64,000 nucleotides of DNA from Siphonodentalium dalli. Its lineage: Eukaryota; Mollusca; Scaphopoda; Gadilida; Siphonodentaliidae. Both the position numbers and the translations under genes were made by a program. Positions 38,601-44,710 of the stretch are shown piece by piece. The stretch's first letter is position 1. Every line of letters starts with the position of its first letter. Where the stretch lies: positions 185,260,796 to 185,324,795 of the forward strand of contig CP136068.1 of NCBI GenBank assembly GCA_032622095.1. Reading direction: 5' to 3'. The notes beneath the pieces are model-generated. The model was not told the origin of the DNA and did not search any database. It saw nothing but the letters and a program-made list of their open reading frames with translations.

Positions 38601-40064
38601 CTATTATAGTCTACTTCTAAAACCTTGTCATGGATTTTGTTCATTTTAGTTAGGTTTTGTAATTTACTTCAATGAATATGCTGAGGTGAACACTGATGAG
38701 AATATACATACTAAAAATGATTAAGTGCATATATAAGAGAATGCACTGACTTACAAGATCAAGGTAATTATTGTTAGGCCAAGGCATTCTCTTATAGGGC
38801 AAATCGCTTATATTAGAGAATGCATTGGCACAGGGTTTTCGCAAAAAATCAGGAAGCTCCACTCATGAAAGGGGGGTAATCATCAAAATTACATTTCAAT
38901 GATCCATTAACCAGTCTAAATCACCCATTATAATTAACCTGTCTATTTTTATCAAATTGAACAATCTAAATCACCCTGTAATATATATATAGATAGAACC
39001 GCATGAGTGTTTGGAATTTGACGAAATTATCGCATGAGATTTGTTGGCGGAGCGATACCTCGAGTGCGGGACGCAGTCCCGCACGAGAGGTATCACGTTC
39101 TGCCAACAAATCGAGTGCGATAATTCATCAAAATCCAGACACTCATGCGGTTCTATTTTTATTACATATCACCGTATCATAGAAAGTTTACTCACAATCG
39201 CACATCTCCGTACAGAAAATGTGAACTTAATTCAGTTTTAATGGCATTTTAGGGTTAACGCAAAAATCAGACAGGGAGCCCGTCTATCCGCGAGAGACCT
39301 TGACCCATCTTTAATGATGCGTTTGAAATTAAATTCTGTGCCTCGACAAACATATTCTTGAAATGAAACTACTTGAATGAATCATCTCATCGATTGATCG
39401 CTTGTTGTTTCTTTATTGTCGTGATTGAAAAAGTAAAAATAGTAACGGCGAGAACCAGTCTAACAACACTGAATGAAATAGTTCCGTCGACAGATTGCAC
39501 TAGTGTGATTCTGAGAATTATCATACGCCTGGAAACTCGTGCGATCATGCGAATTACGTTGATAGATATGTAATATAAGATAAGATACTGCTTCAATACC
39601 TAGAACTGTCCATGGCCAGTTATGTTAGGAAGAATAAAATATAAAAAATAAAATTCGCCCTCCCGCCCCATTTTTCTAAAAAAGTTGGATGTAAATCTAG
39701 CAATTTATTTATATTGGCCTAAGTGAACTACTCATCAATGAGTAATTACTATTTAGCATAGAAATAGTTAATTTACATAACACTCCCACATGGAGCATAT
39801 CTCACACAGACCCAAGCAGACAACAGTCATCAGTGCATTGTTCTCTCTGTCTGGAGCTCCATAAGGGAACTAACTACTCATCAATGAGTATTTAATATAG
39901 ATCGGGTTAAACTCACTGAATATATTAGCAGTTCCTATCTTTACATTTTTTATCTCTGGCATCCCTTTAACAATATCGTCAGTGATAATGTGGACGCCAC
40001 GCTTCTTCCCGGGAATACTCAGCTCCCTCTGGTACCAAACACAGCCCTGAGCAGAGGTGGCCAT
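23534..40064 (-). CDS. UPF0047/YjbQ-family protein gene (six exons, C-terminal exon not found)
   Basis: Joined from six exons: 39917-40064, 37485-37519, 36767-36786, 34637-34676, 31687-31728 and 23534-23651. Every junction has a GT donor and AG acceptor, and all phases agree (1, 0, 2, 0, 0, 1). The 403 nt give 134 codons; bacterial YjbQ is about 138 residues. Family motifs appear in order: VWYQREL, RGVHIITDDIV, KHTSASITL, WDPSV, LNRTVPE, YTHDIEGPDDM, PAHFK, MGTWQGVWLCEHR. The family (PF01894) is a small soluble trimeric enzyme-like protein. YjbQ has been linked to secondary thiamine-phosphate synthase activity, but the animal role is unsettled. One family position, usually Gln before HTSAS, is Lys. 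Introns are packed with MITEs, and intron 5 begins with the 47-bp array. The last ~5-10 residues should lie on another exon further left; none was identified. Confidence 0.88.
23738..24170. mobile_element. TIR element (433 bp)
   Basis: The left end GGGTATACAATAATAAATAT continues into GAATTGAAGACCCATGTCCG. The right end is its complement (CGGACAGGGGTTTTCGATTC ... TTTTATACCC). Arms are ~75 bp with mismatches. A half copy lies near 57575-57630. The interior is non-coding. It sits in intron 5 of the UPF0047 gene, about 85 bp upstream of exon 6. Confidence 0.75.
24171..24641. other. Intronic sequence, no feature recognised
   Basis: About 470 bp inside intron 5 of the minus-strand gene. The 73-codon minus open frame at 24219-24440 shows no recognisable domain. 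Confidence 0.5.
24650..24904. mobile_element. hAT-type MITE, family 2 variant (255 bp)
   Basis: Ends are CAAGCCTTGAAATAGGGTGT and its complement ACACCCTATTTCAAGGCTTG. It is flanked by a perfect 8-bp duplication TGTGGAAA (24642-24649 and 24905-24912). The interior is two back-to-back hairpins made of the GCAGAATGAGGTCCCCAGAG / CTCTGGGGACCTCATTCTGC pair. Non-coding. Confidence 0.95.
24905..25284. other. Intronic sequence, no feature recognised
   Basis: About 380 bp without a repeat, motif or open frame that I can support. Confidence 0.5.
25285..25668. mobile_element. Degenerate hAT MITE family 2 copy
   Basis: Same architecture as 23039-23490: a left hairpin (GCATCACTGAATTCACCCTC), a middle block (GATTATGCATTTTATCTTTT), and a right hairpin (GATGAGGCCTAAGCAGAAT to GGGACCTCATTCTGC). 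The terminal repeats are decayed. It ends just before the piggyBac-like MITE at 25684. Confidence 0.7.
25684..26074 (+). mobile_element. piggyBac-like MITE, TIR CCCTTTACCCAACA, copy A
   Basis: TTAA at 25684-25687 and 26071-26074 enclose CCCTTTACCCAACA ... TGTTGGGTAAAGGG, which fits the piggyBac TTAA-CCC pattern. It contains two 69-bp palindromes (25714-25782 and 25863-25931) in opposite loop orientation around an AT-rich spacer, then a unique right half (AACTATCACAATGTGGTCAA onward). Non-coding. Confidence 0.93.
26300..26691 (-). mobile_element. piggyBac-like MITE, TIR CCCTTTACCCAACA, copy B
   Basis: Reverse-oriented copy of the element at 25684, bounded by TTAA at 26300-26303 and 26688-26691. 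Palindromes are at 26453-26521 and 26593-26661. Copies A and B are only 225 bp apart and form a large inverted pair. Confidence 0.93.
26692..28064. other. Intronic sequence with one short tandem repeat
   Basis: About 1.4 kb inside intron 5. At 27107-27240 a unit like TATATAGGGGAGATCACTTT repeats four to five times. Open frames here (minus 27576-28076, plus 26863-27102) lack recognisable domains. Confidence 0.5.
28065..31686 (-). repeat. 47-bp minisatellite made of exon 5 plus its splice donor
   Basis: About 77 units follow exon 5 on the minus strand; the span including exon 5, 28065-31730, is 3666 bp or about 78 x 47. Read on the minus strand, a unit is the 42-nt exon 5 sequence (AATCTCTCTTACACTCACGA then TATAGAAGGCCCAGACGATATG) followed by GTAAG. 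Nearly every unit keeps the ATG|GTAAG donor. The CAG acceptor and its T-rich tract occur only once, at the right-hand end. Variable sites include CAC/CAT before GATATAG, TTAC/TTGC-type changes seen on the plus strand as GTGTAAG/GCGTAAG, and GATTCTT/GATACTT. A few units have small indels, for example near 28441 and 31015. It lies at the start of intron 5. Confidence 0.95.
31687..31728 (-). CDS. UPF0047 gene exon 5 (42 nt)
   Basis: It encodes NLSYTHDIEGPDDM, the family's Y-H--EG-DDM block, phase 0 in and out. The acceptor is a long T-rich tract ending TTTTTACAG (31729-31737) and the donor is ATG|GTAAGA. It is the first unit of the 47-bp array, and the array behind it is copies of this exon plus five intron bases. 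Reading past the donor meets a TAG after nine more codons. Confidence 0.9.
31738..32160. other. Intron 4 sequence with G and C homopolymer runs
   Basis: Contains GGGGGGGGGG near 32111 and a C13-type run near 32137, which could fold on each other. Apparent minus open frames across it are exon 5 read into flanking intron. Confidence 0.6.
32165..32400. mobile_element. hAT MITE family 2 fragment
   Basis: Shares AAGTCACCTCGATTATGCAT, CAGAAGATGGGCCTAAGCAG and the GAGGGTGAATTTAGTGATG / CATTACTAAATTCACCCTCT hairpin with 25285-25668. The left end is missing. Confidence 0.7.
32442..33080. mobile_element. TTAA-flanked MITE (TIR AGGGGTACTGTAC), copy 2
   Basis: TTAA at 32442-32445 and 33077-33080 with AGGGGTACTGTAC and GTACAGTACCCCT ends. 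It is co-linear with 11115-11721 but has a ~45-bp extra block near 32583-32628 (TTTAATATAAAATAATTTAT). It lies in intron 4 of the UPF0047 gene. Confidence 0.9.
33081..33660. other. Intronic sequence, no feature recognised
   Basis: About 580 bp of mixed sequence without a repeat family or exon that I can support. Confidence 0.5.
33661..33995 (+). repeat. Dispersed GGGCCGTAACTC-type repeat with internal duplication
   Basis: CCTGTGCTAATCACCATGCC with AAAGGACAACAAAATCCG is repeated as CCTGTGCTATCACCATGCC with AAAAGGACGACAAAATCCG about 170 bp later. Between them is ACAAGGGCCGTAACTCTGG, and a GGACAGATGGACATACAGAC tract closes the copy. It looks like an interspersed non-coding repeat. Confidence 0.6.
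34068..34534 (+). mobile_element. hAT-type MITE, family 1 copy 2
   Basis: Same ends as 13000-13455 (CAAGGCTAAAAATA / TATTTTAAGCCTTG) and a perfect 8-bp duplication ATCAGAAC (34060-34067 and 34535-34542). The internal short ORF seen in copies 1 and 3 is broken here by a small insertion and stop. Confidence 0.95.
34637..34676 (-). CDS. UPF0047 gene exon 4 (40 nt)
   Basis: The acceptor CATTACAG precedes GGTTGATG and the donor is CAGAA|GTAAGT. Its first base completes the Arg codon begun in exon 3. It then encodes VDVEMLLNRTVPE, matching the family's D-E--L-R-VPE helix. Ends in phase 0, as exon 5 requires. Confidence 0.88.
34677..35817. repeat. Dispersed short repeats in intron 3 (GATCCGGGT / TGTACCTTTAAAT)
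   Basis: GATCCGGGTATAATCTGTAC, ATGGTGTGTACCTTTAAATG and similar strings recur between 34830 and 35230. 35340-35430 is a small minisatellite of GAAATCCGGGTC / AATCCGGTAAAAA. No gene is seen outside exon 4. Confidence 0.6.
35818..36206 (-). mobile_element. piggyBac-like MITE, TIR CCCTTTACCCAACA, copy C
   Basis: TTAA at 35818-35821 and 36203-36206 with CCCTTTACCCAACA / TGTTGGGTAAAGGG. Palindromes are at 35961-36029 and 36108-36176. Same order as copy B. It lies in intron 3 of the UPF0047 gene. Confidence 0.93.
36207..36766. other. Intronic sequence, no feature recognised
   Basis: About 560 bp between copy C and exon 3 with no shared repeat or exon. Confidence 0.5.
36767..36786 (-). CDS. UPF0047 gene exon 3 (20-nt microexon)
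   Basis: TTATTTCCAG | AGCTGGGACCCATCTGTAAG | GTGAGT. Entering in phase 0 it reads SWDPSV and leaves two bases that exon 4 completes to Arg. It matches the family's N-DP-VR segment that follows HTSAS-TL. Only the fit of both phases and the family order reveals it. Confidence 0.82.
36787..37193. repeat. AT-rich intron 2 part with TA microsatellite
   Basis: 36821-36861 is mostly (TA)n. 37080-37135 has an imperfect hairpin (CTAAATTTGAATCGAG / TCAAATCAAATTTAG). Confidence 0.7.
37194..37415. mobile_element. Tc1/mariner-type foldback MITE, copy 1
   Basis: TA at 37194-37195 and 37414-37415. Ends are CAGTAATGCTC and GAGCATTACTG. Arms of ~105 bp pair around CGCCGAGAGCTTTCC. A second copy is at 58171-58387. 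TA target plus CAGT ends are typical of Tc1/mariner-derived MITEs. It lies in intron 2 of the UPF0047 gene. Confidence 0.93.
37485..37519 (-). CDS. UPF0047 gene exon 2 (35 nt)
   Basis: Acceptor TCTCTTCCAG, donor GGTGAG|GTAAGA. With the single base left by exon 1 it reads IKHTSASITLGE, the family's hallmark HTSAS-T block. An alternative donor five bases earlier (CTTG|GTGAGG) breaks the phase into exon 3, so it was not chosen. Confidence 0.88.
37560..37625. repeat. Diverged 69-bp palindrome remnant
   Basis: TACGAGTCTCC...GGAGCCTCGCATACATGT followed by ATATAAGAGAGGCACTGGC resembles the palindrome family with many changes. Confidence 0.55.
37647..37891. mobile_element. piggyBac-like MITE, second family (TIR CCCTTTGAGTGCCAGG)
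   Basis: TTAA at 37647-37650 and 37888-37891 enclose CCCTTTGAGTGCCAGG ... CCTGGCACTCAAAGGG. The TIR differs from the CCCTTTACCCAACA family beyond CCCTTT, yet the interior holds the same 69-bp palindrome (37773-37841) and a similar GTTAAAGAATATAAGAATAA spacer. It lies in intron 1 of the UPF0047 gene. Confidence 0.92.
38065..38520 (-). mobile_element. hAT-type MITE, family 1 copy 3 (reversed)
   Basis: Ends CAAGGCTCAAAATA / TATTTTGAGCCTTG with a perfect 8-bp duplication ATGCAGAG (38057-38064 and 38521-38528). The 73-codon ORF of copy 1 remains open here (minus 38247-38468) with several substitutions. Confidence 0.95.
38721..38850. repeat. Diverged remnants of the 69-bp palindrome family
   Basis: GCATATATAAGAGAATGCAC at 38728 and AGGCATTCTCTTATAGGG ... 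TTAGAGAATGCATTGGCACA at 38780-38832. The right side continues into GGGTTTTCGCAAAAAATCAG, also seen at 21816. Confidence 0.65.
38993..39156. repeat. Foldback hairpin (164 bp, ~78-bp arms)
   Basis: ATAGAACCGCATGAGTGTTT ... pairs with ... ACACTCATGCGGTTCTAT. The centre is GTGCGGGAC-GCA-GTCCCGCAC, a perfect GC-rich stem tip. Probably a small MITE; one copy in the window. It lies in intron 1 of the UPF0047 gene. Confidence 0.9.
39157..39916. other. Intron 1 sequence, no feature recognised
   Basis: Roughly 760 bp directly downstream of exon 1 on the minus strand. Both-strand open frames at 39373-39596 show no domain. ACTACTCATCAATGAGTA occurs twice (39729 and 39872). Confidence 0.5.
39917..40064 (-). 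CDS. UPF0047 gene exon 1 (start codon)
   Basis: ATG at 40064-40062 in the context GACAATGG. It reads MATSAQGCVWYQRELSIPGK then KRGVHIITDDIVKGM and PEIKNVKIGTANIF. The WYQ--L, RG-H-IT and -IG---F positions fit the family's N-terminal half. It ends with one base of the next codon before GTGAGT. TTATTTCAG lies three bases upstream of the ATG, so the coding exon may begin there with a spliced 5' UTR exon further right. Otherwise that AG is fortuitous. Confidence 0.9.
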
Positions 40065-40088
40065 TGTCTGAAATAACCAATCAAAATA

Positions 40089-40364
40089 GGGCAATATCAT
40101 ACGACTTCCCCGTCGAGAAAAATTGTCGCCCAATGTTTTCAGTTTTTCAAAGAAATGTAACTCTAACATACCCGTTATTTAGTAAAAAATCACCTTTACT
40201 AAATAACGGGCATACCAAAAGAATGACACCACAAAGAGACACGTTTCAAAAACACTATAGGAAAAATCACTTGTAGGGTGGGTGGGCTTGGGGGAGGTGG
40301 TCGGCACTATCTAACAAACTTCAGCCCAAAATGTTCTTGACGGGGAAGTCGTGTGAGATTGCCC
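40089..40364. mobile_element. TIR element just upstream of UPF0047 exon 1
   Basis: GGGCAATATCATACGACTTC CCCGTCGAGAA pairs with the right end TTCTTGACGGGG AAGTCGTGTGAGATTGCCC. The interior has a perfect 16-bp stem (CCCGTTATTTAGTAAA, 40171-40186, with 40195-40210). Non-coding. Confidence 0.8.
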
Positions 40365-41280
40365 AAAATAGGTCGATTAAACAATTTTAAATACTATAGG
40401 CCTGTTATGATAAACCCCTGCTATGTTACGATACGTATCATGATTTATGCTCACGATATGATATGTGTATCCCGATTCAATATAGACTTTAAAAATTATT
40501 AAAATTTTAACCCACAGTGACGAACGATGTCAGACCTGGTATAATTATAACTCCATTTCTCATTTCTGATAGCAGATCATTCCATGCTTAGTCATACTGA
40601 AACAATTAAATTTATCCTTTCGCTTACTGCTTTAGATAGACAGTAGCGTTGAATACTAAAGTTACCACTCACAGCCACTAAGGAACTGTGAATGTACATG
40701 TAGTAATGTAGTGGACAAAATATAACAAAATGTGGGAATAAGCGCATTGCGATACATCTGTTAAAATGTATCACCATACGAATTGATTCTTCAGAAATAT
40801 TGGGGGGGGGGGTCCTACAAATTCTGAGTAAAATAGTCATTTGAAGCAGTTTGGAGGGGGTGGGTACCTATCCCAGAATCGGAAAAAATAAAAATTAGGG
40901 GGGTGTGGGTACCCAGATGGCGGAAATTCCTTTTTTGTGCCTAGTGTCCGGAATTTTTTTCCTGACCACCTCCACCCCCCCCCCCATTGGAACCTGTTTT
41001 TTTCCTATATTTTATGTACAGTAGGCCTAACTGTGGACCATTTGAACTCCATGCAGGGTTTATCTCCCTTGATAACTTGAGAAAGCCCTTGAGGGCTTGA
41101 TTTAACTGGATTCGCATCACAATTTCCAATTTCTGCTAACCAATTTACATTGAAAAAACATGTATATTGGTAGGGAATGCTATACAAAATCTACTCAGTG
41201 CTGCAAAATTAAAAAAATTGAATCAACCCCTGCATGATGGCTGGTGCGCTCTGGTAGAAATTGACATTGTGATTATTCTA
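40365..41280. other. No gene; G- and C-runs
   Basis: Contains G-runs near 40802 and 40900 and a C-run near 40974 beside CACCTCCACC. No shared repeat family or exon is recognised. Confidence 0.5.
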
Positions 41281-41879
41281 CCAAAGTAGACTAATCGGAT
41301 AAGGCGTACAAGCAACAAAATGTGCACCATCAGTCACACGCTGAAAGCGACAAAATGTGCGACTAATGTCTATGGGAGGCCAAATTCACTTTTAATAATT
41401 ATTTGAGCTTAAGTGCAATTATTTATGCATAAGCACAATTATGCTATTTATAAGCTATTTATATAATAAGCTATTTATGCTTAAGCACAATTATTTGCAC
41501 TTAAGTGCAAATAAGAAGATTAAAAACTATAACCTAACACACCACACATTAGAGTCCACCACACATTAGAAGTTCAAACATGGGGAAGCCTATTTTAAGC
41601 AAATAATTTGTTCATGCACAAATAGTTATTAAAAGTGAATTTGGCCACCCATAAATGTCACATGTTTTGTCACTTTCGAAGCATGCCAAAACATACTAAA
41701 TCTCATATTTTTTACCGCATGGAAAGCGACACAATCGATAAGTATAATGTTGCACATTTTGGCACTTGTGTCACTTTCGACACATGCCAAAAAATGTGAG
41801 ATTTTGCATGTTTTGACTCGTGTCAAGAGTGCCAAAATGTGCAACATTACCGCACACATATAGGAGATATAGCACAGTA
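41281..41879. repeat. Degenerate short repeats (CATGCCAAAA / AAATGTGCRACATT)
   Basis: Strings such as ACAAAATGTGCACCAT, AGCACAATTATTTGCACTTA and CACATGCCAAAAAATGTGAG recur here and at 42606-42780. Many are inverted with respect to each other. No coding frame is supported. Confidence 0.5.
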
Positions 41880-42605
41880 GCATGTTATATTTTATGCCTC
41901 CGTAACATGCCGAGCATTGGGACTATACAACACACAAGGCACCTATTTTAGAAGCAAATTTAATTTTTGAGACAGTGCAAATTTTTTTGGGATTGGGTGG
42001 GATTCGATCCCGGCCCATGCTCGGCATGTTTCGGAGGCATAAAATATAACATGCTACTGTGCTATATCTCCTATATATATACTATAGAGACCTTAACATG
42101 TGCATATAGTGTCCTAAGTGTGACGTCAGAATACAGCGGCCACTTGAGCTTCCTTTTTTTGGGGTCGCTTCGGTGGCCGTGTGGTATTGACGTTGGACTT
42201 TGAGTAGCAAGGCGTGCTCACCATCATGGGCCGGGGTTCGAATCCCACCCTGTCCCCAAAAAAAATTTCAGTTTCAAAAATTAAATTTGCTTCTAAAAAA
42301 AGGTGCCTGGTGTGTTGTATAGTCCCAAGCATCAGTTCAAAGAGCAATGCTCAGCATGTTTTATCATGCTACTTTGCTATATCTCCTATATATATATATA
42401 TACTATAGAGTCCTTAAAATGTGCATATAGTTTCCTAAGTGCGAGGTCAGAATGCAGCGGCCATTTGAGCTTCCTTTTTGTGGTCATTTCGGTGGCCGTG
42501 TGGTATTGACGTCGGACTTTGAGTCGCAAGGCGCGCTCGCCGTCATGGTCCGGGGTTCGAATCCCACACAATCACAAAAAAATTTGCACTGTCTCAAAAA
42601 ATTAA
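41880..42605. mobile_element. Cluster of tRNA-derived SINE copies
   Basis: Two plus-strand tRNA-like heads (42170-42256 and 42489-42575) have an A-box-like TGGCCGTGTGGTATTGACG and an exact B box GGTTCGAATCC. A minus-strand copy has its B-box region at about 42000-42010. The 3' parts share TTAAATTTGCTTCTAAAA, GTGTTGTATAGTCCCAA and ATGCTACTGTGCTATATCTC. The two plus copies are in tandem (~317 bp) with a common leader (CATATAGTGTCCTAAGTG). Confidence 0.8.
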
Positions 42606-43109
42606 TTTACGACGTGCCAAAACATGCGACATTAATTATTAAAGTGACACAACACCAAAATGTGTGACATTATGGCGCAATATCTGTCACTATTGTGTCT
42701 CCGCGCGAGACTAATTAATGCCAAAGTAATGGAGCACATTTTGTCGCTTTCGGTCCGTGCCAGAAGTGTCATATTAATATTTAGACTAGGAAGTGGCCTT
42801 AAATTTACGAGTCACCTTATTCTTCAGTGTTCTTATCCGCATTTCTTGTGGCTGGACAAAATAGTTATTATTAATTAATTAATTTGAGCAGTTATTGATA
42901 AAGTTCAAAGCTCCTGCCATGATTAACCACCTCATTCAAATTTCAAACTACTTCTCAATACACTGAATGCACTTTTCTACAATATCTACCTTTGGAAATG
43001 AAGTGATCTTGTTTGTAAATAGAAGAACACAGGGAATAAAACTGTTCAATTTCATGAGTTCTCAACTTGAGATGTTATCCCACAGTTATGTCCCATTACG
43101 GAAATCCCC
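42606..43109. other. Region upstream of the LINE, possibly its 5' UTR
   Basis: Left part resembles the short repeats of 41281-41879. The right part (from ~42880) may belong to the LINE 5' UTR, but no target duplication marks the 5' end. Confidence 0.4.
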
Positions 43110-44705
43110 ATGTCTATTTTTAGAAGTAACGACATCCTCCCAGAAATAATGGACAGAGTCAAAACCCATCCGGACATGAAAAAATTAGATCGACATATTG
43201 CTACTCTGATCGACCACTGCATTGAGAAGAGTGTCGCCCAACCGAACACCAGCACCACCATGGTATGTGCACAAAATGGTGCCATACTAGACACCACTCC
43301 CATGTCTGAGCCGAACGAAGAAGACGAATACACTACATGCCCGCACTGCGAGGAAGAAGTGGACGACGGTATCCAGTGTGGGACCTGCACACACTGGTAC
43401 CACTACACATGCGAAAACATCGACAGGACCATGGAGCAGTTCTATCAAGATGACGACACCCCGTACAGCTGCCTCTCGTGCAGACATCTTACACTCACAG
43501 ATGTCACAGATGAAGACCTTACAGAGCTGAAAAGTACAACGCAGCCCTCGAATACCGAATCAGACACCGCACTGCAGAATATAAATCGTAAAGAAACCAT
43601 TGAGCCACCACAACAAACAGAACATCCTACACTCGCAGATGAAGATAATACAGAACAGAAATGTACAACAACACGACCCCCACATACCGAGGCAAACACC
43701 GCACTACATAATATAAACTGTGATGAGATCACTGAGCCACCACAACAAACAGATCCCAGTTCACAAGACAAATCTAATGACGATAACTCAGCACCACCTG
43801 ACATTCTAACCAAACAGAAGAAAGAGAAACCAATCAAAACAAAACCTAAACGAAATGAAAAAGAAGACGACAACCAGACGCACCTACAACTACGATTAGC
43901 ACAGACAGTAATCATTGGCCTGGAAACGAAGGTGAAAGACCTAGAAGATTCTAACCGAATCCTAAGGATGCAAGCCACATACACAACAGCACCCGATAGC
44001 GGTCACAACATTCATAACGTGCAGCGGACATCATCTGACATCCAAGACATGCAACAACACATGCAACGGCTCGAGATGGACCAGCTAAGAACTCGACTAA
44101 GCATGCTGGAAATGCAAATGAGCCAAAATATCATGACAACTGCGCCACAACAGACAATGACGCCTAAATACCAAACAACTCAACAACCATATACTGCACC
44201 GGCAACTTCGTACACCCAACATCCTCCACCACCAATATGGAACAACCTACAAGATCCCCCACAACCAGATACAAGATGGACGCCCGGCACATTCATCACC
44301 GATCAAATGAACTTCCATCAGCCACAACACCCGGCACAACAAAACACATATCCTCCGAATATACATCCAATTCATCAAACCTTCTACCAACCGATACCAC
44401 GATCGAGACAACCACCACTAACCTCGCAACTGAAGTATAAAGCGCCACCGAAACAAAATCAACGGACGAAACACACAACAAGCAACAAACCACCAGGCCC
44501 ACCACCTAGACGACGACCCAATGTACCACCCGACCACCAGAGACATCCAAATCCGGGAAAAGTTGCCTTCAACGACGAGCGACAAGACAGCCTTCCGATC
44601 TCCCAAAACATCACCAACATGACATCCGCTCAGACCACTGACCAGTCTTTTTTAGGGCAAGGCCGGGCCAAAACAACACTGGGGATAGCAAACCACTCAC
44701 TATAA
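43110..44705 (+). CDS. LINE ORF1 protein with PHD-type zinc finger (531 aa)
   Basis: A C4HC3 zinc finger is complete: C77, C80, C90, C93, H98, C101, C121, C124. Residues about 133-215 contain a ~41-residue tandem duplication (both copies end ITEPPQQT or TIEPPQQT). A coiled-coil-like stretch follows at ~265-295, and another Met/Leu/Gln-rich helix at ~315-345. The C-terminal third is Pro/Gln/Thr-rich and basic. In related LINEs ORF1 binds element RNA and packages it with ORF2; a PHD finger may contact chromatin or other proteins, though this is inferred. The frame ends in TAA five bases before ORF2. The first ATG of the open frame was taken as the start. No frameshift or stop breaks it. Confidence 0.88.
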   Translation: MSIFRSNDILPEIMDRVKTHPDMKKLDRHIATLIDHCIEKSVAQPNTSTTMVCAQNGAILDTTPMSEPNEEDEYTTCPHCEEEVDDGIQCGTCTHWYHYTCENIDRTMEQFYQDDDTPYSCLSCRHLTLTDVTDEDLTELKSTTQPSNTESDTALQNINRKETIEPPQQTEHPTLADEDNTEQKCTTTRPPHTEANTALHNINCDEITEPPQQTDPSSQDKSNDDNSAPPDILTKQKKEKPIKTKPKRNEKEDDNQTHLQLRLAQTVIIGLETKVKDLEDSNRILRMQATYTTAPDSGHNIHNVQRTSSDIQDMQQHMQRLEMDQLRTRLSMLEMQMSQNIMTTAPQQTMTPKYQTTQQPYTAPATSYTQHPPPPIWNNLQDPPQPDTRWTPGTFITDQMNFHQPQHPAQQNTYPPNIHPIHQTFYQPIPRSRQPPLTSQLKYKAPPKQNQRTKHTTSNKPPGPPPRRRPNVPPDHQRHPNPGKVAFNDERQDSLPISQNITNMTSAQTTDQSFLGQGRAKTTLGIANHSL

Positions 44706-44710
44706 GAACC

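Noticed and set aside
39870-40169. Stand-alone 99-residue gene on the minus strand
   Set aside because: Only 39917-40064 matches the UPF0047 family; the rest is upstream sequence and intron past the GTGAGT donor.
42170-42256. Functional tRNA gene
   Set aside because: Good A and B boxes, but duplicated with common flanks and no proper acceptor stem: a SINE head.
43445-43984. Minus-strand 179-residue protein
   Set aside because: Antisense shadow of LINE ORF1, open because that strand is A/C-rich.
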